A stretch of 64,000 nucleotides of DNA from Mya arenaria (Eukaryota; Mollusca; Bivalvia; Myida; Myidae). The stretch covers positions 41,823,237-41,887,236 of the forward strand of contig NC_069126.1 in NCBI RefSeq assembly GCF_026914265.1. Direction: 5' to 3'. The translations under genes and the position numbers were made by a program. This document shows, piece after piece, positions 11,487 through 24,224 of the stretch; within the stretch, counting starts at the first letter, position 1, and every line of letters begins with the position of its first letter. Below the pieces are notes generated by a model. The model was not told the origin of the DNA. It worked only from the letters and a program-made list of their open reading frames with translations, and searched no databases.

Positions 11487-14400
11487 GTTGATTTTTTTAA
11501 TATACAGAGAAAAATTAGTATCACCACTTTTGTGATAGAATTCAGTGTGATGTAAAGATACCTGATAGACATAAACGTATATAAGTTTTTACACAACTTT
11601 TAAGGTGACACTTAAGGAATAATTGCGGGGTTGATGTCATTATCGGGGTATGAACGCAATTGGGCTGGTCAATGTATGTGGAGTCCGAAGGACTCCACGC
11701 GTACTTTGACCAACCCAATTGCGTTCATATCCCCGATATTGACATCAACCCCGCAATTCATTCCTTATATTTACACCAATAGTTCATTATTTCATTCAAG
11801 AATTGTTAAAAAAATACTTCATTTCATTTAAGAAAACCTTTCAGTAATCCGTTCTTACCCATTCTGTAAATAGAATGACCCGACTATAACCAGAAACATT
11901 TTTTTTCAAATGACGTCACAATAATGCGGAAAAAGATCAACCACTTGAAATCACTTTAAAACGTAAAATTAAAACAATTCTGGTACCAATATATTTAAAA
12001 TATAATAAACTTACACTTTTAAAAATGTTGATCTATATTTTATGGGACCTGCAGACACAATACAACCAATAACAAGATCAGTAGCTTTCATGTATATTGT
12101 TATGCAATGAATTACGATCCGAACATATCCGAAGATGTTGCGTTCATCGATTGATGAACGCAATTGCCGAAAGGCAGTTCATTTAAGGAACGGAAGTTGA
12201 GGTGTAAATATTCACTATTGAAATGAATATAATCAGAACTATCTGGACTGAAAATTATAAGGGAAATCGTAATTATGTAACAGGAAATAAAAGGTATGAT
12301 ATTTATTGCTTTCAACAATAAGAAAACCATAGCAGTGGTTCAGATCTGAGAGATATACATCTTATACTTAAAACATTGCCTTCCAGCCATCATATCCCGC
12401 CAGTTTGTTGAAATGAATAGATCCAGAATAGAGGGCCTTCTTGCTGCCTTCCCAAAATTGATGAACACCGGAAAACAGCACACATTTGTTGAGACTGAAA
12501 GTGTGAGATATGTGTATCAACCTCTGGAAAAACTGTACATGCTCCTCATCACAACAAAAGCCAGCAACATACTGGAGGATCTAGAAACACTTCGGCTGTT
12601 TGCTAGAGTGGTAAATTTGTTTAATGCTCATTGACAGTGGTCTGTATGCAATATGTATATCACTAATATACAGACTGAGAGGAACATCAGGCTGCTTTTT
12701 GGGGCATTTACCCAATTCATTTTTGTCAAAGAGGCTATTGTTTTTAGAATCATGTGTAAACAAAAAGCAAAGAATTTCTCAAAACAGGATTCAGCTTTCG
12801 TAAATTATATACAAACTACAGGAAGCCCAATTCACATTTGAAAAAATTCTGATTATAATTTACCAGTACCCAATTCATTGTAGCTCTGTATATCAATTGA
12901 TTTATCACCTATTTCTTTAATTTTTGTAAAATTTAAGGCTGTCTCACAGTCATCAAAATCAGAATTTTGGATGACCAAATCTGAATTGTAACAAGCCCTG
13001 CTATATGAAATTCAGAATTTTAGCAAGCAAGCTAACATTTACCCAGTTTGGGCTTGTGCTAATTTAACCCAAAGGCCACATGAAATCCACATAACTGCAT
13101 TTTCCCATGCTGGTACAAATAATGTTATATTTATGCTATTGAAAATTCATGCCACAGATCAATGATTCTGATATTTCTGTATTAAAATAAGTCTTATTAG
13201 AAAAATATGTTGTTTTTTACTGGAAGATTAGCTGGTGAAACCAGAATGTGTATGTATAATTTTGGGCTTCAACTATTCTAGAAATATTTCGGTAAATAGG
13301 TACAGAAATAAAACTCTGTATAGTCCTTACATTAATGTTTGTTTCACAGATACCAGAATACTGCAGAAATCTAGAAGAGAGTGACATTGTTGATCAAGCG
13401 TTCCAGCTGATTTTTGCCTTTGACGAGATAGTTGCTCTTGGATACCGTGAAAATGTCAACCTAGCCCAGATCAGAACCTTTACAGAGATGGACTCCCACG
13501 AGGAGAAAGTGTTCATGGCTGTCAGACAGGTAGGTTAGGCGTTACAAGCCTTGTCATACCTGAATAAATAAATAGGTGCTGCAGTAACTCCCATTGGGTC
13601 AATTGTTCATTACTTTGTTGAAATTAACAATGTTGTAAATAGCATCATCATCATCTTTTTAAGGTGAAATATTTCATGAAGTGCTGATATAAAGGGATAA
13701 AATAAACACAGTTAAAACAGGCTTCTCAGTACTTGTAAAATCTGTAGATGGCAAGTGCGTCTATGAAGCTTTCTAATATTAATTATTTGGAAGTTAGGTA
13801 TGTTGACGACAATGGCGTTGTTACATTATTAAAAAACAAAGTTCTGAACAATCAGCCCATTGGGACAATTTGTGGCTTTTGAACAGTCAGATTTCGTGTA
13901 GAAAGTTTTGTGTATTTTGCGGACAAATTAAATGGAACTCTCTGTGAAGTTAACATAAATTGATGCAAAATGTTTATAACAGACTCAAGAAAAAGAGGCG
14001 AAGGACCAGATGCGAAAGAAAGCGAAGGAGCTTGCCAGGCAGCGCCAAGACGCAGAGCGTAGTGGACGGGCGGCGGGACTGGGCAGTGGTGGGTTTGGGA
14101 GCTCATCATTCAACCGCGGCAGCGATACCACCAGTATCATTGACACCACCCCAATGGAGCCAGTCAAACCTGCATACAATCCTCCCAGGTATGTGTTTAC
14201 TCCTATTATTCTATAGATTGAAACAATAGTAACATCCTTGCTCTGATTAAAAAACAAATCGAGCAAGGGGCGCCCATTTGGAGTTTTCTTACCGTATACC
14301 AAGACCATGTATAATTGCCAGAGCTCTTTAAATTTTTGAGCATGGTCACAGGATCCCTATCTGAAAATCCTTGGAAAAACCCTGTCAAGCCTTGAAGGTT

Positions 14401-17400
14401 TCTTGAGCTTGTTCAGAAATAATTTACTTGTTTGTTACCTTACAATGTTTGTGAAGTCAGAAATCACTGAATTGTTAAAAAACAACAATCTTCGTAGGCA
14501 AAACTGTGTAAAGGGGTCATTTTTAGAAATCACAGGCTTTTTAGCATAACATGTAGGGTTCTAGAGCTTATTTCTTGCATTGCTCTTTATCCAAGAGTTC
14601 AATTCAAAATATTTGTATGATAGTCACTGTTATGGTGTATTGTGTTTACAGCCGTCCGGCAGGCAAGGGCAAAGCGCTGAACCTGAAGAGTCGGAAGCAG
14701 GATGTCGACTCTTTTGTGGGCCAGCTGCAGTCTGAGGGAGAAAGTATGTTTCTCACGAGATTTAATAAACATTGTCAGAGAAACATGTGATTTTATCTAT
14801 AATGTGTATTTGTGACGTTGTCAGCGAAAAATAAGTCATGTGACTGATTCATTGTTGCTAGGTGTCGTGCCTCATAAGCAGGCAATCATCTATCTTGAAC
14901 ACGATCCTCAAAAAGGTTCTTTAATTTAATTTAACACATCATTATCTGTTTGTTTTGTAATCTAATCTCTTGTTTAACATTGTTGTTGTTAACATGAATA
15001 CCTCAACAGGACTAATTTTTGCAGACGACGTCATATATATATATAGAAGGCCATACCAAATTGATTGTTATATTTTGTGTTATCTGACTGGTAGGGTTTC
15101 AGCCTTCTTAAATGTTTTAAACAAAAAGGACCTAACAAAATCATAAAAAAAAACCCATGCATTTCTTAAGGTTGATAATTAAAACAATGATTCAAGTTGA
15201 GAAATATCTCATATTCGCAAGGAGAACTACCTAGAGCTGTTTAAATGTAAATAATATTTTCTGTATGATTTTCATAGGTTAAATCAGCTTTACATGTATA
15301 GTTTTTATGTCGTTACTGCAAAGATATTCGAATTAACATGTGCTCCTAAAATGCCTCTTTCAGAAGTCACCAGTGTTAACCAGTCAACTAACAAAGCTAT
15401 GGCCAAGGTAGCAACGCCTGCAGCAAACCAAGAAGGGTAGGCAATTTCTAGATACTAACTGACACTGTTATGGCTATGTTCAAAATAAGCACAAACCTCT
15501 GACCCTGTGCTGGTAGAAAGCTGGTAGAGTGCTTTCTAGGCCTGCTCAAATTCTGAATTGAATATGTCAGGGCTTGTTGAATTTTTCTCTCAGACATTGC
15601 TTTAAATATTAAAGGGTCTTCATCCAAATGCTCTTTTCTATATGTGTCTGTTTGACTCAGCGATCTAAAAGCCAGTGCTCCAGCCACGATTTGAAAAGGG
15701 CAGGGTGCTAGGTCAGAAAGGACACTTGATGCCCATTGAAAGAGCCTTAATGTGTACTTGCAAGGACCAATGTTCAATTTTTATGGAATATGCGTGAATA
15801 CTTCCATTAATAATAGTTAATGAATACACATAGCTGCTTTCTTTACTTTAGTGTCAACATTTTGTATAGATTTTTTTTCTTATATAGTAAAAAGTCAGCA
15901 GGGTGCCAAAAAAGGGCATTGGGGAATGCCCCACCCTGCTATTTTAGAGGTCTGAAGTCAATGTGAATTTTAGCTCAGATGTTTTTTTCAAGGATAAAAA
16001 GTACAAATATTATCATAACCTTGTTTTCATGTGTCTTCCTTGTTGTTGTGCAAATATGTTGACCATAGCTATAAAACACATTGTTTGCAGTGTTCTTGAC
16101 TGTTTCTCCTTTATATATAATAGAATTAAGTTACCAGTTTGATCAGCGTTGACCCATTGTTAACAGTGCAAGTTCTTGTCACAAAGAGTTGTCAAATGCT
16201 TCACAATACTCAGGCCTGATGAACTCAGGAGTAATCCTGAATATATTTCCAGATCCTTCATTATCAGATCTCTTACTATATTTGCCCAACATTTGTAATT
16301 AAAATAATATAAATGCCTTGAAATGGGTATTAATGACTTGAAAACAAAGTTCAGCAGGGTTTCATGATACTCAACCTGTATTCTGCCGAAAGCCTTCATA
16401 CTCAAAACTAATTTTCAGGATCTCTTATCATATATTTTGCCTGGGTTTCAGTGTACACATTCGAGTGGAAGAGAGCATCAATGTTACGGCGGGTCGAGAT
16501 GGTGGGCTACAGGCCCTCGAGCTGCACGGTATAATCAAGCTGAAGGTTAATGATGAGAAACTTGCTAGATCTGTCCTACATGTCATCAACAATGATAAAA
16601 AAGGCATAAGCCTGCAGGTTGGTTGGTTATATCTTGTGTGAAACCTTGTTTAAGCTTGTCTGTTTTGCGAAGACATTGTCATAGCTGTGGTGTTTTCGGT
16701 GGTTAAGTGATCCTCTAAGTCCGAGTGCAAAATCGAGAACGTTTGCCATGAATAACAAACTTTTCCAATAAGATATTCCAAAGAAATATGGTACTCATAG
16801 TGTACAGCAAGGCCGAAAACTAAGGCTTTAATAATTGATAAATATGCCCTTTTATAACGAAAAACTTTAACAAGTGAGCATTTGCTTAACAGTGCTTATG
16901 TTCGAATTAAGAGTGTTACTTATGTGCAAATCCATGTTTTATGTTTTATTTGTCATATTTTAGTTAGTTTTTATCATATGGCACGCAGAAGCTGCATTTT
17001 GTTGTTTATCAATGAAAATATTGTATTAACTGAATATGTAGAATGATCTAGAGATGGCATTTTGTGTGTATATATTTTAGTTTAGAATTTTCGCAATAAT
17101 ACTGTTTTCTTGTTATTGTAGACACATCCAAACATAGACAAGAAGATGTTTGCATCCCAGTCTGTGATTGGCTTAAAAAATCCTGAGAAGCCGTTCCCGA
17201 TTGGTCAGGACATTGGTGTGTTGAAATGGCGCTTCACCACTCAGGACGAGTCCTTCATGCCTCTGTCTAGTATGTAATCTACCAGCACATATATATACTG
17301 ATGATTAATTTGTTCTTGGTTAGGCTCAAAACAGGTCCTGAAGAGTTTTGTAGTCCGAGACAACAAAATATAGCTTGGACTAACTACAGATGTTGTGAAA

Positions 17401-20373
17401 AGTTAAAACTTGCCTAGTCTTTATTCGGTTTATTACAAAGTAGATTATAATAATAATTATTAACAGTAAGGTTATCATCTACGGTTATAATAGATTCTTT
17501 AAAAAGGAATAAAAATAATGGTTAAGTGTACTGTCTTTAGACTGGAAATTTTGATTACTGATATATGTTTTGTGCACACACACACACACAAATTGTATTT
17601 TAGATATGTTCACTTATATTCTTGTGTCAGGGGACAGCCAGCTTACAGTTGGCAGCCAGCTGGCAGCCTGTTGCCAGTTAACAGTTGGCAGCCAGCTGGC
17701 AATTGACAGCCGGCTAACAGTTGGCAGCCACTTTATACTTAGCCATGTAGAGCCCAGCTCGCCCTTTGGCAGCCGCCTTGTGTATGGCTATATGACAATA
17801 AACCTTTGTCTTTTCTGGTCTTTTGACCCTCCAGTTGTTAACAAAGGGATGTGTTTTAGTATAACTTCCCGTAAGTGCAAGTTAAGAGGTGAACTCAAAA
17901 TGGCTTTATTTTGATGTAAGTGGCATCTAATGAAGGAGCTTTCCCCCATCAGTGTATTGAATGTGGTTGAACATGATATCTGTGTGTTTTGCAGTCAATT
18001 GCTGGCCGAATGAGAGTGGCAGTGGCTGTGACGTGAACATTGAATATGAGCTCGAACAAGAAGACCTGGAGCTGAATGATGTTCAAATCACCATCCCCAT
18101 ACCGTGAGTAGTAATACAGGGAAACTCCCTGCTTGGATTTGTCTTCTTTCTGAATGCATATAGCTAGAGTGGTCTAGTGGTATAAGTGTCCAACTCTCAC
18201 CCAAGAGGTTGTGGGTTCGAACCACATAAGGGGTCCTTTCTCATGCCCTCTCAAAACCGACACAGTACTGGTTTCTGGCGAAGAAAAGGACCCAAGAGTG
18301 ATTCTATTAGCTATCGGCTTTCGTCACAATCGAGCTAAAATGAATCAGTATATATTCGTGCATATACCTAGCTTAAAAAAAAGAGTTATGAAAGGATACC
18401 CTGTCCTTTTTTGGTAGTCTGCCCTCATGGAGATGAGCATGTGCACCTTCTGCCATCATAGAATTAAATGCTGACTTTCAAATATTTGGGTTTTTTTTGA
18501 TGCCCACTGGGTTTCTAAACTAAACTGTAAGACTTAATAACACGAATATATGTGTGTATCCCTGTAGATCTGGTGTTGGGGCGCCGGTTGTGGGGGACTG
18601 TGATGGTGACTACACGTACGACAGTCGCAAGAACCAGCTCCACTGGACCTTGCCCGTCATCGACGCTTCCAACAAGTCCGGAAGTATGGAATTCTCTGTC
18701 AGCGGCCACCCAGATGACTTCTTCCCTGTTAACGTGTCATTTGTTTCAAAGAAATCTTATTGTGATATACAGGTGAGTTGAGTTTTGATTAAAAGCTGCA
18801 CTCTCACAGATTTACGGTTTTTACAATTTTTTTATTTTTTGTCTTGTAGTAAGCAAATTTTTGCGTAAATATCTGCAAACCAGTGATAAAAGACTGCTGG
18901 CAAAAGATCAGCTCTCAGATTTTCCATATTTCCTTTCGAAAATTAATGTTTAATGGCTAAAAGTGTTACTAACGGTTTAAGAAAGATGCTTAAAACTTCA
19001 ATTTTTAGCTCGACTTTTCGAAGAATAAGGAGAGCTATCCTAGTCACCTGAGCGTCGGTGTCGGCGTAACTACTTATGTTAAAGTTTGCGTACCACCTCA
19101 AATATTTTCAAAGTCCATTGACATATGGCTTTGAAACTTTGCACACTTGTTTAACATCATGCCCCCAACCTGTACACAGAAGACGGTAACTCTATCAAGC
19201 ATTTTGACAAAATTATTCCCCTTTTTCTACGTAGAATTTTCGTAAAAGTTTGCGTCGAACCTCAAATATTTTCAAAGTCCATTGACATCTGGCTTTGAAA
19301 CTTCGCACACTGTTCACCATCATGCCCCCAAGCTGTACACAGGAGGAGGTAACTCTATCAAGCATTTTGACAAAATTATGATGCTTTTTCTACTTAAAAT
19401 TGACGTTAAAGTTTGCGACCACCTCAAATATTTTCAAAGTCCATTGACATCTTTGAAACTTCGCAAGCTTGTTCACCATCATGCCCCCAAGCTGTACACA
19501 TGAGGTGGTCACTGTATCAAGCATTTTGACAGAATAATGCCCCTTTTTCGACTTAGAATTTACGTTAAAGTGTGCGTACCACCTCAAATGTTTTCCAATT
19601 CAATTTATGTAAATATCTCAGCACATCATGTATTGCATTGAAATCTAATAACAGTGATCCATGCTTTTCAATCCATACACTGAAAAGCGTCGGAGTAGTC
19701 GAGCGGGCTGTCTCTGTGACAGCTCTTGTTTAACTTAATAATAAAAAATCTGCGATCTAATTTTTTGTCAGCAGTCTTATATTACTGGTTTCCATGCATT
19801 TTCGCATAAATTTGCTTGTTCAAAGACAAAAAAAAATCAGTTGTCATAACCTTCAGTCCTAGAGAGTGAAGCTTTAAGAAGTACCAAAAGTTCAGCTCAT
19901 TTTATATTTCTTTATTGAAATGATGACAGGAACTTATTAAAAAACACATTTTATTTTAAGTTGAGGCAGACCACTTTGAATTATGGAAATAACTGTAAGA
20001 TATATCAAGAGATGTTTGTAAAACATGTATACCATCCAATTAGACATTTCAAATTAAATGTCTGTGAGGTTATTTAAGGAATCAACATGTCAGATCTAAC
20101 CTCTCCACCAAGTCTAAGGACCATAGGTTCAAGTATACACAATTTGATTGGAAAGGCTTATAAAGTTCAAGGTTTCTACGACCTTTGACCTTCTGAAATC
20201 GAAAATCAATATGTTTTTTGTTTTAAGAGTTCATTATTACAACGTAAAAGAAAGTTTACATTTCCCTTTTACCTTTTCTTCAGATTAGCGACTTGCGACT
20301 CTTAGAAGACGACTCACCAGCCAAGTACTCCTCAGAAGTGTGTTTTTATGTTGACAAATACGAAATTGTGTAA
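10610..20373 (+). CDS. ARCN1: Coatomer subunit delta (archain 1), complete, 12 coding exons
   Basis: Delta subunit of the COPI coat, which forms retrograde Golgi-to-ER vesicles. Exons: 10610-10612 (ATG only), 11371-11410, 12387-12610, 13350-13529, 13983-14188, 14652-14743, 15364-15436, 16452-16617, 17122-17269, 17995-18103, 18568-18772, 20284-20373. All introns are GT-AG and the phases join to an uninterrupted 511-residue protein, the human length. Residues 1 to about 135 form the longin domain ([40 protein letters not shown]). Residues 150-270 are a charged, Gly/Ser-rich linker, the least conserved part. From about 273 comes the mu-homology domain ([45 protein letters not shown]), ending VDKYEIV. 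The start is fixed by the conserved M|VLLAAAV junction. The 5' UTR extends into 10,357-10,609. Identification rests on recall of the human sequence. Confidence 0.97.
11271..11379 (+). repeat. Tandem duplication of the ARCN1 intron-1 acceptor
   Basis: Two copies, 53 bp each at a 56-bp offset (11,271-11,323 and 11,327-11,379), contain the pyrimidine tract, the CAG acceptor and the first nine exon bases GTACTGCTG. Only the second copy continues into the conserved reading frame. Use of the first would give ATG GTA CTG CTG TAG. The copies differ at a few bases (TGTGTTTTCGTTT versus TAAGTTTTCGCTT). Confidence 0.9.
11454..11481. repeat. (AT)n microsatellite
   Basis: Uninterrupted AT dinucleotides in ARCN1 intron 2. 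Confidence 0.9.
11612..11768. mobile_element. Near-perfect 157-bp hairpin in ARCN1 intron 2
   Basis: The arms TTAAGGAAT..ATTGCGGGGTTGATGTC and the inverse GACATCAACCCCGCAAT..ATTCCTTA pair along almost their whole length. They close on an inner stem GTGGAGTCC-GAA-GGACTCCAC. The motif GAACGCAATTG of the arms recurs inside a second palindrome at 12,140-12,161, so both may belong to one foldback element. There is no coding capacity. Confidence 0.75.
17632..17730. repeat. Short CAGTTGGCAGCCAGC tandem-like repeat
   Basis: In ARCN1 intron 9, AGCTTACAGTTGGCAGCCAG and close variants (GCCAGCTGGCA, AACAGTTGGCAGCC) recur about three times with a period near 35 bp. Intronic and non-coding. Confidence 0.6.
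18164..18360 (+). mobile_element. tRNA-derived SINE in ARCN1 intron 10
   Basis: The A-box-like TGGTCTAGTGG (18,170-18,180) and B box GGTTCGAACC (18,214-18,223) stand at tRNA-like spacing. Between them is an anticodon-arm-like hairpin (CAACTCT/AGAGGTTG). About 130 bp of non-tRNA sequence follows. There is no matching acceptor stem or discriminator, so it is a SINE head rather than a working tRNA gene. Confidence 0.7.
18378..18520 (+). repeat. Dispersed repeat R1, partial copy
   Basis: GATACCCTGTCC...CTGCCCTCAT...CTTCTGCCATCAT resembles the left part of the copies near 1,010 and 21,010. Confidence 0.4.
18792..19876. mobile_element. Palindromic repeat family P, copy 2, split by an insertion
   Basis: The left half (AAAGCTGCACTCTCACAGATT to about 19,001) and right half (from about 19,732, CTGCGATCTAA...GTCAGCAGTC, ending GAGAGTGAAGCTTTAA) together match the uninterrupted copy at 31,025-31,385. 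The gap is a separate element at 19,002-19,731. Lies in ARCN1 intron 11. Confidence 0.75.
19002..19731 (+). mobile_element. Tandem-core element nested in family P
   Basis: It starts TTTTTAGCTCGACTTTTCGA and ends GCGGGCTGTCTCTGTGACAG with CTCTTGTT. The core has four diverged units of roughly 160 bp (starts near 19,078, 19,243, 19,404, 19,563), each with ACCACCTCAAATATTTTCAA and GCCCCCAAGCTGTACACA or close variants. The architecture (short ends, ~160-bp core repeats, no ORF) resembles bivalve 'pearl'-type non-autonomous elements. The family assignment is inference. Confidence 0.65.
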
Positions 20374-20681
20374 CAGGGACAAGCTAGATGTATTTATTTT
20401 TGTCAAATAGAAAACTATACTAAAACATGAAACAAAATGTTGAGAAAGAGTGTTCAGTTGTGAAGGTACAATGTAGCGCCATGTCAGAGGGCCTGGTTTA
20501 TGACGCTTTATCGAACATGCAGTAGGCTGTACTGGATCGATATATACCTGCTTTCTTTACAATGGCGCTCTGACATTCAGAAAACTTAGGTACACTTTTG
20601 ATGTGCAGGTCTTGTGCATAATGGTTGATGATAGAAACTATATTGTCATTGTTATTACATTATTATTGTTGAAATTTTTAC

Positions 20682-20687
20682 ATTAAA
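20682..20687 (+). terminator. Possible ARCN1 polyadenylation signal
   Basis: ATTAAA, the commonest variant signal, lies about 310 bp after the ARCN1 stop. Another ATTAAA lies near 20,803. No canonical AATAAA lies closer, and which site is used is unknown. Confidence 0.3.
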
Positions 20688-21009
20688 TTACCTTTGAACT
20701 GAGAACAGTGGTGCAGCAGTTTGAGTAACTATCATTTAGCACAACCCTGTGAGACCGACTGGTCAAATATTGATCAGACTTGGGGATTAAACTTGTTTCC
20801 ATAATTAAAGCCAATAGGAAAGAGTAATGTAGGATAATTTGCATCTGTACATCCAAAAGTCGGATTATTATGAATGGCTGTACATTTTGTTGTTCAAGTA
20901 TTTTTGCAGGATTTCATAAAAAGCGTGTCTGATGGTGTTTAACTGTGTTGAGTGATTGTCTAGTGTTATTTGAAATGACAGATGCTAGAATATTATGTTG
21001 GTAATGTTG

Positions 21010-21385
21010 GGTTTTTAGCCAAAGAGTTATAGAAGGGTGCTTCACCCTTCCCGTTTTATGATAGCATCCTTCTGCCCTCATCAAGGCCCTGCCCTTTTAT
21101 GATGGCATCCTTCTGCCCTCGTCAAGGCCAACATGTGTAACTTTCTGCCTTCATATTATTGAATGCTTATTTATTTTTTATTAAGACTTAAAATGGGATT
21201 GCAAATACATACAGATTTAACATATTTGACTGTTAAAACCTAAAATTGCTTCAATTAAAACTAACATTTTCTATCTAATTTTTAATGTTCAAATTTTTAC
21301 AGCCTGCTTTTTCCTTAGCACCCTGTCCCTCTTAGGCAGCACCCTTCACTTTAAAACCTGGCTAAAACCCTATAATGTTAGAATT
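21010..21385 (+). repeat. Dispersed repeat R1, copy 3
   Basis: Contains CTTCACCCTTC, a doubled GCATCCTTCTGCCCTCATCA block, the ACATATTTGACTGTT segment, AGCACCCTGTCCC and TTAAAACCTGGCT, collinear with 1,010-1,330. Confidence 0.5.
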
Positions 21386-21783
21386 GTAAACTTGATTAGT
21401 GCTCTCATTTTACATGTTCTCTATTGCTCATTATGAGACATTTAACTTGATTGAATGTATTCACAAAATGAATGAAAGAGCCATCCATGTTCTCCTGTTC
21501 ATAAGCTGATCTGTTGATGTTTTTGAGGCCTGCAAAGCATGGGAAGCATACAGTGACAAAGTTATCCCATTTCAACCATGCACTCACACTTCATTTCCAT
21601 ACTTTTACTTTCGCATTTTTATCCATTCTTTACCAAACTTGGCCTTAGTGTTAATGGGCATGTATATGATCAATATTTAGAACATATTATTATTTGCTCT
21701 GAGAGTTATTGCCCTTTATTTGTCAAAATGTTACCAATTTCTCTTCAGCCATCTTCTAATTTAATCATTTCTTATCTTTACCA
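21386..21783. other. Intergenic, nothing recognised
   Basis: No gene evidence. Likely beyond the ARCN1 3' end. Confidence 0.4.
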
Positions 21784-21945
21784 ACCTTGGTTACAGTATT
21801 AAGGGGCATATTGACCAAACATGGTTACAATATTAAGGGCATATTGACCAAACTTGGTTACAATATTAAGGGGCATATTGACCAAACTTGGTTACAATAT
21901 TAATCGGCATATTGACCAAACTTGGTTACAATATTAATGGGCATA
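21784..21945. repeat. 34-bp minisatellite, about 5 units
   Basis: The unit is TTGGTTACAATATTAAGGGG plus CATATTGACCAAAC. Later units have AATCGG or AATGGG substitutions. Confidence 0.9.
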
Positions 21946-22466
21946 ATCAACAGCCAGATTGTGATATAACTCCATATCCAGAGTAATAGCCCTTTAATTG
22001 TCAAAATTGGACAAGATTCACTTTGACCACTCCTTGAGCAAGGGTTACAATTTTGACTACTGTGACATGTGTGCAATTCTAGGTTTTAAGAAAAGGGAGG
22101 AGATATTTAAACAAAACTGTCAAACTAAGGAGTGTATAGATTAAGTTTTGCAATACAATTGTCAGAAATAACATATTTTTGGGGATTATTTTGAGTGAAT
22201 TTTCACCTCATAATATTTCATTATTCTCAGTGCTTAAACACACATATTATGTTAGGTCTATTTCGGACATCATCAACCTGTGCTAAATGTGTCATTCCAT
22301 TGAGCAGTGTTTGGTCCTTTGTTTAATTAAGGTGGGTTTACATGAAAAATAATATGAAAAATGTGCATTATTTATAATTATGTGTCACTATAAATGACAA
22401 ATTATGTACATAATAAAGTGTACATATCCGCATTTTGAGTGTTCTGTTTATTTTGTTGTATTCGTT
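21946..22466. other. Intergenic, nothing recognised
   Basis: AT-rich, no gene or clear repeat structure. Confidence 0.4.
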
Positions 22467-23650
22467 TTTTTAGCTCTTTTTTGGCCAGAAGAGCTTATGC
22501 GATGGTAATGGCGCCTGTGGGCCAGTGCGTCTGTAAACAATTGCTTGTGAACACACACAGTTTTTTGTATCTCGATGAAACTTGTACGGTATTTAGCTAT
22601 CCATCAGAGCTCGGTTCCTTTCGAAAACCAGCCAGATCCGCCCATGCATGCCTAGACTATGCCCCTTGAAAGTATAATTTTTTAGCCAAGTCTACATGTA
22701 AAGCCAATCTTGGATTAAAGGGAGACAACTTTATTGGTTGTGCAGTTGGTTTTATGTTGTACACTCCCTTGCCCTTGTCGAGAGATCATTTTTAGCTCTA
22801 TTGGCCAAAGACCAGAATTATCTGTCGTTCGCGCATCCATCTTAACACAATTGCTTGTGAATGTTTGTTCAAATTATGCCCCTGGGGTCTTTACTGGCCA
22901 CGCCCCTGGGTTCACAGGCTTGGTATACTTAAATTGGAAAATGTTTGAAAATCGTTTTGTCTGAAACTGCAAAGCATACCCTTGCTTTTTTGAATAAGGC
23001 ATAATTTATTGGTCCACTACCATGGTTGTTCAAAGTATTTCACTGTGGTCAAAACTTGCCCCACCCCGGGGGTCACAAGTTTCCTAGAGACTTTTTTAAG
23101 AAAAGCTTTCAAAACCTTCTTGTTTCAAACCATAAGGCCCATTCCTTTGATATTTGTTGTGGAGCACCATATGATGACTGTCTAGCAAAACAGTTGAAAT
23201 TATAACCCTGGGGCCAAAGCTGGCCCCACCCCTTTTGACCTACTTTTTATTTTTAAAGCTACAGCAATGAAATTTGGACCATGTGTACAGTTTTGCAAAC
23301 GAGCATCACATCAATGTTGTCCTCGGATGACCTTGACTTTGACCTTTTGATGTACTTTTTATTTTTAAAGCTACAGCATTGAAATTTGGACCATGTGTAC
23401 AGTTTTGCAAACCAGCATCAATGTTCTCCTTGGATGACCATGACTGTGACCTTTTGACCTACTTTCTTATTTTTGAAGCTACAGCGATAAACTTTGTATC
23501 ATGTGTAAGTTTTACAAACAAATATCAATGTTGTCCTCGGATGATATTGACTGTGACCTTTTGACCTACTTTCTTAATTTTGAAGCTACAGCAGTGCAAT
23601 TTTGACCATGAGTACAGTTTTGAAAACAAATATTCCCTCAGATGACATTT
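22467..23650 (+). mobile_element. TTTTTAGCTC element(s) with 107-bp tandem core
   Basis: Two similar 5' ends (TTTTTTTAGCTCTTTTTTGG at 22,467 and TTTTTAGCTCTATTGGCCAA at 22,792) are each followed by ACAATTGCTTGTGAA, so a second element appears nested in or joined to the first. From about 23,236, roughly four units of ~107 bp carry TTTTGACCTACTTT and AAGCTACAGCAATGAAATTT. No ORF of note. Confidence 0.55.
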
Positions 23651-24224
23651 ACTTGGCACGTATTAAAATAGTTTATGCAACTTATCTGCTTACAACACTC
23701 TGTCCTCAAGATGTTGAACGCACAACGTTTTCAGCTAACCCAAAGACAAAACGTGAACTATATGTTTTGTTACCTATTACCCATATATAGATACTCTAGA
23801 TTGAAAATGACCACAAGAGCCATGCCAGTAGCTAACCATAGTATCGAGTTAATATAAATATCAAGTTTTCTTTCGCATTTTTTTCATTGAAATTAATTAA
23901 GTGTTTTATTACACAATTATAGATTAGAGAATGAAGTGTGCTTGGTTAAATTCGTTTATTTTACACTCCACGACGGTAGTAAGGCTATTTAGTGTTTGCC
24001 CTTCATTCTCAGCTTATCAGGGGCGCTAGATTTTTAAAATGTTTCGTTTCTTATTTGTGAAGAATCGATACCTATTTCTGAAGACGACTCTTCAGGATTA
24101 AGTAAAATGCTACAACTGCGCATGCGGAAATAACCACGCCTACTTTTTGCACATGCACAGGCGCAATTTTAGTGTCAACGCTGATTTAAATGACCATCCT
24201 TTCGTCACACTTCGTTTCCGCTGA
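23651..24224. other. Intergenic, nothing recognised
   Basis: No gene or ordered repeat seen. Confidence 0.35.

Noticed and set aside
13852-14308. Antisense open frames of 85-107 codons over ARCN1 exon 5
   Set aside because: Shadows of the GC-richer coding exon. They cross splice sites and show no domain.
18164-18235. tRNA gene
   Set aside because: A and B boxes are present but there is no pairing acceptor stem, and the homology runs on into SINE-type sequence.
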